This document shows positions 1 through 5,129 of a DNA stretch of 5,695 nucleotides, in pieces (the first letter of the stretch is position 1; each line of letters begins with the position of its first letter). Location of the stretch: contig JASLGB010000400.1 in assembly GCA_030150315.1 (NCBI GenBank), positions 1-5,695 of the forward strand, read 5' to 3'. The stretch comes from Dokdonella sp. Its GTDB lineage: Bacteria; Pseudomonadota; Gammaproteobacteria; Xanthomonadales; Rhodanobacteraceae. Under the pieces are notes generated by a model. It was given only the letters and a program-made list of their open reading frames with translations. It made no database searches and was not told the DNA's origin. A program made the position numbers and the translations under genes.

Positions 1-45
1 CACCGCTCGCCGCCGGCAGCGAGGCTTCACCGGCGGCGAGCGGTG
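1..45. repeat. Perfect 16-bp inverted repeat with 13-nt loop
   Basis: Bases 1-16 (CACCGCTCGCCGCCGG) are the exact reverse complement of bases 30-45, with a 13-base spacer at 17-29. The stem has 13 G-C pairs out of 16, so as RNA it would be very stable. It lies inside the ppc frame, 25 bases downstream of the amber codon as ppc is read, and its outer arm ends exactly at the window edge, so it may extend further. There is no T-run, so it does not look like an intrinsic terminator. A fold-back artefact at a contig end is a real alternative. Confidence 0.85.
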
Positions 46-70
46 CCAGCACGTGCGCGCGCGCCTCCGG
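1..70 (-). pseudogene. ppc: In-frame continuation of ppc beyond the amber codon (partial, runs off the left edge)
   Basis: Read on the minus strand in the same frame as ppc, the bases after TAG encode about 23 residues beginning PEARAHVLAPLAAGEASLP. This matches the spacing of E. coli PPC just after its RQES segment (ADKQAFLIRELNSKRPLLP), with L, a small loop and LP in corresponding places. The match argues that the frame is unshifted and that only one codon is wrong. In that rough alignment the E. coli residue at the TAG position is Trp (TGG), one base from TAG. The continuation is short and alanine-rich and partly overlaps a perfect inverted repeat, so the comparison is suggestive rather than proof. 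Confidence 0.55.
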
Positions 71-1369
71 CTACGCGGGCAGCGGGCCGAGCGCCTCGGC
101 CAGTGCCGAGGCATGCACGCGCGAATCCTGGCGGGCGTCCAGCCGTGCCAGATGGAAGCCGAACGTGGCGATGCGCCGTTGCAGGCGGCGCACCGAGAAC
201 CAGCCGGCATGCGCGCCGCCATGCGCGCGCAGCGACGCGGCGATGAGGTCGATGTCGTCGGCCAGTTCCTGCGGCGAGGCATATGCCTCCGGCGCATCGC
301 TTGCGGTCGCAGCCAGCCGCGCGATGACCAGCTGCAGTAGGTTGCGGTACGGCATGTCGGCGTGGCGCGGGCGGATCTTCGCCGCCGCCGCGGGCAGCCG
401 TTCGCGGTAGTGTTGCAAGCGGGCTTGCAGTTCCGGCGTGACCGCGACGCGGCCGAGCGTCTGCGTCAATCGTCGCGACAGCTCGCTGCATTCGTGGCGG
501 TAGCGCGACAGCACCAGCCGGCGTTGCGTGCGCAGGGTTGCGGCGATGGTGTCGGCGCCGACGTTCGGGTTGCCGTCCATGTCGCCGCCGACCCACGATG
601 CGAACCGCAGCAGGCGCGGCAATTTCGGGCAGGTGCCGTAGACGGCGACCATCGCCTGCTCCAGCACCTCGTGCAGCACCGGCAGCACGCGGTAGATCGG
701 ATCGGCAAGATAGAAATCCACGTGCGCGATCTCGTCCTGCACCGACGGGCGCACATGCGAGATGTCGGCGGTCTGCCAGCTGCTGGTCAGCGCCATGCGC
801 AGGCGTGCCCAGTCGCGCGACTGCTCGGCACTGGTGCGCGGCCCGGTGAAGTCGGCCATCAGCGCGCGCACGATGTCCTGTTCCTTCTCCAGCAACACGC
901 GCCGCGAGGCCTCGGTCGGATGCGCGGTGAATACCGGTTCGACCTCGATGCGCGGCAGTGCGGCGAGGATCTCCGCCGCGTCCACGCCGGCATCGCGCAG
1001 GCGTTGCAGGACGTCGTGCAATCCGTCCGGCTGCGGCGTGGCGTTGGTGATCTGGTATTCGCGCCGGCGCCGGATGCGATGCACGCGCTCGGCGATGTTG
1101 ACCATCTGGAAATAGGTCGCGAACGCGCGGCTGATCGCATCGGCGATCGGGCCGTCGAGGCCGGTCACCTGGTCGGCGAGCGCGGCCACCGGTTCGGCTT
1201 GCTCGCGTCGCCGGATCGCCGTCGAGCGGGTGCTTTCCACGCGTTCGTAGAACGCCTGGCCTTGCTGCTCCACCAGCAGTTCGCCGACGAGCCGGCCGAG
1301 CCGGCGCACGTCGTCGCGCAGACCTTGTTCATGCGCACCGAATTCGGTTTCGCGGCGTTGTTCCTTCAC
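71..1369 (-). CDS. ppc: Phosphoenolpyruvate carboxylase, N-terminal half, ended by an in-frame amber codon
   Basis: PEP carboxylase is a cytosolic anaplerotic enzyme that carboxylates PEP with bicarbonate to give oxaloacetate. The 432 visible residues align by eye along the first half of the E. coli enzyme (883 aa). They include VFTAHPTEASRR at 146-157 with the catalytic His at 150, SWVGGDMDGNPNV at 258-270, and GFHLARLDARQDS at 404-416. The GTG start at 1369 is chosen because an AAGGGG Shine-Dalgarno lies 5 nt upstream and the protein then begins like E. coli PPC (M-x-E-Q). The open frame continues 5' to about 2074, but that part looks like the shadow of the opposite-strand gene. The frame stops at TAG (73-71, codon 433), yet PPC-like sequence follows in frame. 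The second half, which in the family holds the FHGRGGS and other active-site loops, lies outside the window, so this fragment alone should be inactive. Identity is near certain; whether the gene is intact is open. Confidence 0.93.
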   Translation of the reverse strand: MKEQRRETEFGAHEQGLRDDVRRLGRLVGELLVEQQGQAFYERVESTRSTAIRRREQAEPVAALADQVTGLDGPIADAISRAFATYFQMVNIAERVHRIRRRREYQITNATPQPDGLHDVLQRLRDAGVDAAEILAALPRIEVEPVFTAHPTEASRRVLLEKEQDIVRALMADFTGPRTSAEQSRDWARLRMALTSSWQTADISHVRPSVQDEIAHVDFYLADPIYRVLPVLHEVLEQAMVAVYGTCPKLPRLLRFASWVGGDMDGNPNVGADTIAATLRTQRRLVLSRYRHECSELSRRLTQTLGRVAVTPELQARLQHYRERLPAAAAKIRPRHADMPYRNLLQLVIARLAATASDAPEAYASPQELADDIDLIAASLRAHGGAHAGWFSVRRLQRRIATFGFHLARLDARQDSRVHASALAEALGPLPA

Positions 1370-1374
1370 TTGAA

Positions 1375-1380
1375 CCCCTT
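1375..1380 (-). promoter_or_regulatory. Shine-Dalgarno of ppc that fixes the GTG start
   Basis: Minus-strand AAGGGG is followed by the 5-base spacer TTCAA and then GTG at 1369-1367. No ATG in this frame lies close by, and the residues after the GTG begin the recognisable PPC N-terminus. Confidence 0.6.
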
Positions 1381-1470
1381 CGCTGGACGATGCACCGAGC
1401 TTAGCAAGGCGTGCGATTGCGTCGCGAAGCCGCCGGTCCGCGCGGTCGCGGCGCCGAAAATCGCCGAAAT

Positions 1471-1487
1471 CGCCGGTTTTTCCGGCG
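1471..1487. repeat. Short hairpin in the ppc leader region, flanked by GCCGAAA repeats
   Basis: CGCCGG and CCGGCG form a perfect 6-bp stem around a TTTTT loop. Just before it on the plus strand lie two near-identical copies of TCGCCGAAA-type sequence (about 1452-1469). It sits about 100 bases upstream of the ppc start. The stem is short, and in this base composition it could be chance. Confidence 0.35.
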
Positions 1488-1526
1488 CATGCGGCCGGTT
1501 TGGCAGCAATGGTGTGCCAGAACACA

Positions 1527-1553
1527 TTGCCTTCACGAACATGACTATCGAAT
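1527..1553 (+). promoter_or_regulatory. Weak candidate promoter for the V4R-MHYT unit
   Basis: TTGCCT (1527-1532, 4 of 6 matches to the sigma-70 -35 box) is followed after 15 bases by TCGAAT (1548-1553, 4 of 6 to the -10 box). The spacer is shorter than the preferred 17 bases. It lies in the most AT-rich part of the spacer, which is the main argument for it. Confidence 0.2.
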
Positions 1554-1577
1554 AGGGAAGGGGGTTCCCATTGGAGG

Positions 1578-1620
1578 GACGGATGCGGTGGCAGCCAGCC
1601 CCGCACCGCGGCATCCGGTC
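1578..1620 (+). promoter_or_regulatory. Imperfect leader hairpin just upstream of the V4R gene
   Basis: GGATGC (1581-1586) pairs with GCATCC (1611-1616). Inside it GGTG (1587-1590) pairs with CACC (1604-1607), leaving a 3-base bulge and a 13-base loop. Outside it GAC (1578-1580) pairs with GTC (1618-1620) past a one-base bulge. The structure ends about 10 bases before the AGAGGA ribosome-binding site of the V4R gene. If transcribed it would form a compact 5' leader structure, but no known riboswitch or attenuator class is recognisable. Confidence 0.35.
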
Positions 1621-1637
1621 CGGCTGGCAGAGGATGT

Positions 1638-2405
1638 ATGGCCGATATCGAGTTCCGCCTGGTTTCCGACCGCAGGGAGGGCTTGCTGCTCGAACTCGGT
1701 CGCCTGATCGTTGCCAGCGGGTTCACGCTGCAACGCCAGCGCATGTTGCGCACCGAAGAGGGCGTGGTGCTGACGATGGTCGTGCGCGGGCCGGAGTCGA
1801 GTCTGCTGATGCTGGAGGATCGCCTCGGCAGCCATCCGTTGGTGCAGAGCTTCGAATCCGGGCCGGTCGATCCGGCGCAGGCCGCGGCGGCATCGGCCGC
1901 TGAATCCAGGCCGCGAACCGCCGCCGAAGCGGCGCCTGCCGACCCCAGCGCGCCGCCGGACCCCGCCCGCGTCGAAGCCGTTCTCACTTCGCTGGCACGC
2001 GATTTTCCGGACATCTTCAGCCGCGTCCTCGCGTTCGCACACGAACTGTCGCCGGCACACCGCGAAGCGTCCACGCGCTACGTCGGTACGCGTCTCGGCG
2101 CATGGATCTACAAGCGCGATTTCGGGCTTGGCGCGCGCTTCAACCTGGTCGAGTCGGTCAGGCACATCGCGCTGCCCGCGATGCGCCAGTTGCTGCGCGA
2201 TACCGACCTGTCCGGCGACTCGCTGCGCATCCGCTCCAGCCCGTTCACCGGCATCAACCTACATCGCGGGCCGAGCTGCCATTTCCTGCGCGGTTGCCTG
2301 GAAGGCCTGCTCAACGAGCCCGGCCATCTCGGACGCCCGCGTGTCCTCGAAACGTTCTGCCGCAATACCGGTGCAGACGCCTGCATCTTCACTTTCGGAA
2401 GCTGA
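1638..2405 (+). CDS. ACT-like/V4R two-domain protein with a MopR-type zinc site
   Basis: Soluble 255-residue protein of unknown function. Residues 3-75 have the length and hydrophobic pattern of an ACT-like beta-alpha-beta-beta-alpha-beta fold (IEFRLVSDRREGLLLELGRL...). Residues 76-110 are an Ala/Pro-rich linker. Residues 115-255 resemble a V4R (4-vinyl reductase) domain, ending C-x-F-type (CIFTF). C214, E238, C241 and C249 reproduce the Cys-x(23)-Glu-x2-Cys-x7-Cys layout that, from memory, coordinates structural zinc in the phenol sensor MopR (C155, E178, C181, C189). V4R domains bind small ligands in such regulators. Here there is no sigma-54 AAA+ or DNA-binding domain, so an output partner must be separate. 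The ATG at 1638 is chosen because the ACT-like strand starts at once and AGAGGA precedes it, though only 3 nt away. It lies 28 bases before the MHYT gene and is probably co-transcribed with it. The V4R call is by motif; the ACT call is weaker. Confidence 0.8.
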   Translation: MADIEFRLVSDRREGLLLELGRLIVASGFTLQRQRMLRTEEGVVLTMVVRGPESSLLMLEDRLGSHPLVQSFESGPVDPAQAAAASAAESRPRTAAEAAPADPSAPPDPARVEAVLTSLARDFPDIFSRVLAFAHELSPAHREASTRYVGTRLGAWIYKRDFGLGARFNLVESVRHIALPAMRQLLRDTDLSGDSLRIRSSPFTGINLHRGPSCHFLRGCLEGLLNEPGHLGRPRVLETFCRNTGADACIFTFGS

Positions 2406-2417
2406 TCGAACACAGCC

Positions 2418-2426
2418 AAAGGAGGG
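2418..2426 (+). promoter_or_regulatory. Strong Shine-Dalgarno of the MHYT gene
   Basis: AAAGGAGGG is almost fully complementary to the 16S rRNA 3' end and sits about 8 bases before the ATG at 2434. It is much stronger than the site before the V4R gene. It fixes the start, although the same frame is open far upstream (to 2128) through the V4R gene. Confidence 0.8.
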
Positions 2427-2433
2427 AACAGCC

Positions 2434-3183
2434 ATGCACGACCACGACATCCAATGCATCCACGACCCGATGCTTGTCGCCTTGTCCTATCTGGTTGCGG
2501 TATTAGGTTCTTACACCGCCTTGCAGCTGGCGGTCGGCATACCGGCGGCCCGCAGCAGCACCGAGCGGCTGCGCGCGATCCTGGCCTCCGGTGGCGCGAT
2601 GGGCAGCGCCATCTGGGCCATGCACTTCATCGCCATGCTCGCCTGCAACATGGACGTGCAGGTCACCTACGAGCCGGTGCTGACCGTCGTGTCGGCGCTG
2701 ATCGCGATGGCTTCGTGCATGGCCGGCCTCGCCATCGCCGGCAGCGGCGTGTTCACCAATGTGCGACTCGGCATCGGCGGCCTGTTCATGGGGCTTGGCG
2801 TGGCCGGCATGCACTACGCGGGCATGGCCGCGATGCGCATGGCCGCGGTCGCGCAATACGACACCGGCATCGTCGCGCTGTCCGTGCTCATCGCCGTGGT
2901 CGCCTCGTGCGCGGCCCTGTGGCTGGCATTCAACATGCGCGGTGCGGCGCTGATGCTTGGCAGCGCCCTGGTCATGGGCGTGGCTGTCTGCGGCATGCAC
3001 TACACCGGCATGGCGGCGGCGACCTTCGTGCCGACCGGCGAAAACCCCGATATCGCCACTGCCGGCGGCATCGGCGGCCAGTATCTCGGTGCGACGATCT
3101 TCATCGTGACCACGCTGATGCTGGGCCTGGTGCTGGCCATCAGCATGATCCGCCAGCAGCGTCGCGCGCTGGTACGCATCTGA
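2434..3183 (+). CDS. Stand-alone MHYT-domain integral membrane sensor protein
   Basis: A 249-residue inner-membrane protein. Three copies of the MHYT signature are seen: MHFIAM (63-68), MHYAGM (126-131) and MHYTGM (188-193). About seven hydrophobic segments can be drawn, near 13-35, 50-71, 82-103, 112-138, 145-166, 171-194 and 217-238, followed by a basic tail (RQQRRALVRI). The MHYT family was proposed to bind a metal, probably copper, through the Met/His residues and to sense O2, CO or NO; that role is predicted rather than demonstrated. Most described members carry GGDEF, EAL or histidine-kinase output modules. This one ends right after the last helix, so it has no output of its own. The N-terminus MHDHDIQCIH is rich in His and Cys and could add metal ligands (inference). 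It follows the V4R gene closely and is followed by a terminator. Confidence 0.92.
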   Translation: MHDHDIQCIHDPMLVALSYLVAVLGSYTALQLAVGIPAARSSTERLRAILASGGAMGSAIWAMHFIAMLACNMDVQVTYEPVLTVVSALIAMASCMAGLAIAGSGVFTNVRLGIGGLFMGLGVAGMHYAGMAAMRMAAVAQYDTGIVALSVLIAVVASCAALWLAFNMRGAALMLGSALVMGVAVCGMHYTGMAAATFVPTGENPDIATAGGIGGQYLGATIFIVTTLMLGLVLAISMIRQQRRALVRI

Positions 3184-3195
3184 CCCGCCCCGGAC

Positions 3196-3237
3196 ACGGC
3201 GCTGCGTGACAGCAACCTGCCGCGCGGCGCCGTTTTT
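3196..3237 (+). terminator. Intrinsic terminator after the MHYT gene
   Basis: Bases 3196-3208 pair with 3221-3233 over 13 positions (11 Watson-Crick, two G-U pairs) around a 12-base loop, and five T follow at 3233-3237. It begins 12 bases after the MHYT stop codon. On the minus strand the same hairpin is followed by GTCCGGGG rather than a T-run, so it should be a poor intrinsic terminator for the converging transporter gene. Confidence 0.8.
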
Positions 3238-3258
3238 CGTCCGACTGTGGAGTCTTGC

Positions 3259-4257
3259 TCAGGCGCCGCGATCGCTGCGCAAGGCGCGGGTGGATCGCCG
3301 GTCGCCGGCCGCGCCGCGGCCGACCAGCAGGCCAAGCCCGACGATGCCGGCGATGACCAGCGCCGATCCGACCGCGGCCTTTCCGCTTGGTGCCGCCTCG
3401 CCGAGAAACGCCACGCCGAGCAGGGTGGAGAACAGCAGTTCCGCCGCCTGCATCGCCTCGACTGCGCCGAGCGCCGCCGGATCGTTGCGCACCATGCCGG
3501 TGGCCTGGAAGAACAGGATCGTCGCGATCGCGCCGGCAAACAGGGCGACGCCGCCGGCCAGCAGCACTTGCGAGCCGGATGGCGCGCCGGCCACGCCGCC
3601 GGCATACAGCGCAATCAGGATCCAGAACGGCTGGCTGGCCAGCGTCATGCCGAACACGCGCTGGGTCGCGTTGAGATCCTCGCCGGTCTTTTCCAGATGC
3701 AGCAGGATCCCCCGATTGCCAAGCGGGTACAGGAAGGCCGCCGCGGCAACCGCCAGCAGGGCCAGCCATGCATCGCGATCGAGGCGGCCGTTGAAATGGC
3801 CGATCTGCATCGTCACCACGCCCGCGACGATGACCGCGCCCAAGGCCAGTGCGGCGCGCGGCAGGCGCGCGCGCTCATCACGGTAGAGCAGTGGCGCCAG
3901 CAGCATGCCGGCGATGACCGTGAGCTGGAACGTGCCGGCGACCAGCCACGCCGGCGCGTAGGCCGCCGCCCACGTCAGCAGCACGCAGAACAGCGCGAAA
4001 CCGACGCCGCTCCATGCCAGCCAGATCCACGGATGCGCGCGCAACGCGCGCCAGACCGGCGCGAAGCCGCCCTGCCACGGCATCACCAGTGCCAGCATCG
4101 GCAAGGTCAGCAGATAGCGCAGGGAGGCCGACCACGCCCAGTGGCCGCCGTCGCTGGCCATCGCGCGGTTGAGGACATAGGTCGAAGTGAAAAACAGCGC
4201 GGACGCCAGCGCGACCGCCACCGCCACGATCGCATTGCGGCGCGACGGGGCGTTCAT
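3259..4257 (-). CDS. DMT-superfamily (EamA/EmrE-like) membrane transporter
   Basis: A 332-residue inner-membrane protein with about ten hydrophobic segments in two halves, the usual design of drug/metabolite transporters. Segment 263-287 (LGAVEAMQAAELLFSTLLGVAFLGE) closely resembles the conserved C-terminal helix pair of EamA-type proteins, with the acidic residue after the short loop. Other landmarks are a first helix after NAPSRRN, FQLTVIAGMLLAPLLY (110-125) in the first half, and YPLGNRG (177-183) opening the second. It may belong to the multidrug-resistance efflux (EmrE-type) branch, but the substrate cannot be read from sequence. The ATG at 4257 overlaps the bioC stop by four bases (ATGA), with GAAGG 6 nt upstream, so translation is probably coupled to bioC. 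The frame is open further upstream but carries no transporter sequence there. The tail after residue 313 is polar and arginine-rich. Confidence 0.88.
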   Translation of the reverse strand: MNAPSRRNAIVAVAVALASALFFTSTYVLNRAMASDGGHWAWSASLRYLLTLPMLALVMPWQGGFAPVWRALRAHPWIWLAWSGVGFALFCVLLTWAAAYAPAWLVAGTFQLTVIAGMLLAPLLYRDERARLPRAALALGAVIVAGVVTMQIGHFNGRLDRDAWLALLAVAAAAFLYPLGNRGILLHLEKTGEDLNATQRVFGMTLASQPFWILIALYAGGVAGAPSGSQVLLAGGVALFAGAIATILFFQATGMVRNDPAALGAVEAMQAAELLFSTLLGVAFLGEAAPSGKAAVGSALVIAGIVGLGLLVGRGAAGDRRSTRALRSDRGA

Positions 4258-5129
4258 CGGCGCCTTCGCACGGACAGCCGCTCGACCGGAAAGGTCGCGA
4301 TGTCGGCACCGCGCTCGCGTCGCGGCTGGCCCGGTTCCGGTGCGTGCGCGGCGGCGTAGACGACCTCGTAGGTCGCCGGCAGCACGCCGTCGTGGCGGAA
4401 CGCCTCGTAGGCGTCGATCACACGGGCGAAGTGCGCCTTGCCGGTCAGCGCGCGCCGGCGCTGCGCATCGGCATTGGTCGCGCCGATCGCGCGCAATTCG
4501 CGCATCAGCGTGCGCGCGTCGCTGTAGGTCAGCGTGAAGTCGTCGCGCTCGAGCACCGGGTCGCGGAAGCCGGTGACGAGCAGCGCATCGCCGATGTCGT
4601 GCATGTCGACGAAACGGCTGACATGCGGCAGGCCGTCGACCGCAGCGAACGACGCGCGCAGCTCCTTCAGCGTGTCCGGGCCGAAGGTCGAGAACAGCAG
4701 CAGGCCGCCCGGACGCAGCACGCGGCGGAATTCGGCAATCGCCAATCCCGGATCCTCGCACCATTGCAGGCACAGGTTGGAATGCACCAGGTCGACGCTG
4801 GCATCGGCGAACGGCAGCGCCTGCGCGTCGCCGGCGACGCGCTCGAACGCGGCCGGCATGCCGGCCCGCGCCGTCGCCGCGTGCAGCATCGGCAGGGCGA
4901 GGTCGAGCGCGATGACTTCCGCTTGCCGATAGCGTTCGCACAGCGCCATCGCGCCGATGCCCGGCCCGCTGCCGACATCCAGCACGCGCTGTGGCGCGAA
5001 GTCCGTGCCATCGAGCCGCTCGCGCAGGCGCAGGCCGACTTCGGCCTGCAGCACCGCGTTTTCCTCGTAGGTCAGCGCCGCGCGCCCGAAGGCGTGGCGT
5101 ACATGCGTCTGGTCCAGGCCCGCGCTCAT
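4254..5129 (-). CDS. bioC: Malonyl-[acyl-carrier protein] O-methyltransferase BioC
   Basis: BioC transfers a methyl group from S-adenosylmethionine to the free carboxyl of malonyl-ACP, so that fatty-acid synthase can extend it to pimeloyl-ACP methyl ester for biotin. The 291-residue protein has a class I SAM-methyltransferase core: motif I VLDVGSGPG (49-57), the acidic residue after the second strand D76, GDAQALPF (100-107), and SNLCLQW (117-123). BioC traits shared with E. coli BioC are the N-terminal AFGRAALTYEENAVLQ, LQWCED, RELRAIGATN (210-220) and a final PATYEV segment. It exceeds E. coli BioC (251 aa) mainly by an arginine-rich C-terminal tail (from about 264), which I recall as typical of xanthomonad BioC proteins. 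The start ATG at 5129 overlaps the bioH stop as ATGA, with GAGGGAG at 5138-5144 ahead of it; the stop overlaps the transporter start the same way. Confidence 0.96.
   Translation of the reverse strand: MSAGLDQTHVRHAFGRAALTYEENAVLQAEVGLRLRERLDGTDFAPQRVLDVGSGPGIGAMALCERYRQAEVIALDLALPMLHAATARAGMPAAFERVAGDAQALPFADASVDLVHSNLCLQWCEDPGLAIAEFRRVLRPGGLLLFSTFGPDTLKELRASFAAVDGLPHVSRFVDMHDIGDALLVTGFRDPVLERDDFTLTYSDARTLMRELRAIGATNADAQRRRALTGKAHFARVIDAYEAFRHDGVLPATYEVVYAAAHAPEPGQPRRERGADIATFPVERLSVRRRR

Larger units (their letters stand above)
1370..1637. other. Divergent intergenic spacer between ppc and the V4R gene
   Basis: This 268-base spacer must hold the ppc leader and promoter (minus) and the V4R-MHYT promoter (plus). 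It is visibly less GC-rich around 1500-1560 than the flanking genes, as expected for a promoter region. I see no convincing pair of consensus boxes. Short structures inside it are a 6-bp hairpin at 1471-1487, a 5-bp hairpin GGGAA/TTCCC at 1555-1569, and a longer imperfect hairpin at 1578-1620. Open frames crossing it have no recognisable protein content. Confidence 0.6.

Noticed and set aside
27..596. A frameshift rather than a nonsense codon at the end of the ppc fragment
   Set aside because: The alternative minus-strand frame crossing the stop is Arg-rich and not PPC-like, whereas the original frame stays PPC-like after TAG.
362..1555. A 397-codon open frame on the plus strand opposite ppc
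   Set aside because: It is the antisense shadow of a well-recognised ppc frame in high-GC DNA; the translation is Arg/Gln/His-rich with no recognisable domain.
1366..1614. An 82-codon minus-strand frame whose TGA overlaps the ppc GTG (GTGA), resembling a leader-peptide arrangement
   Set aside because: The translation has no recognisable features, no good ribosome-binding site was seen, and GTGA at the ppc start could arise by chance.
1370..2074. An N-terminal extension of ppc upstream of the GTG
   Set aside because: The extension is mostly antisense to the V4R gene, shows no PPC similarity, and E. coli PPC starts at the position of the chosen GTG.
2128..2433. A longer MHYT protein starting inside the V4R gene
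   Set aside because: That part is V4R read in another frame, and AAAGGAGGG directly before the ATG at 2434 marks the true start.
3247..4359. A 370-codon open frame on the plus strand opposite the transporter
   Set aside because: Antisense shadow of a clear membrane protein; the product is a low-complexity Arg/Gln/Ala/His string with no domain.
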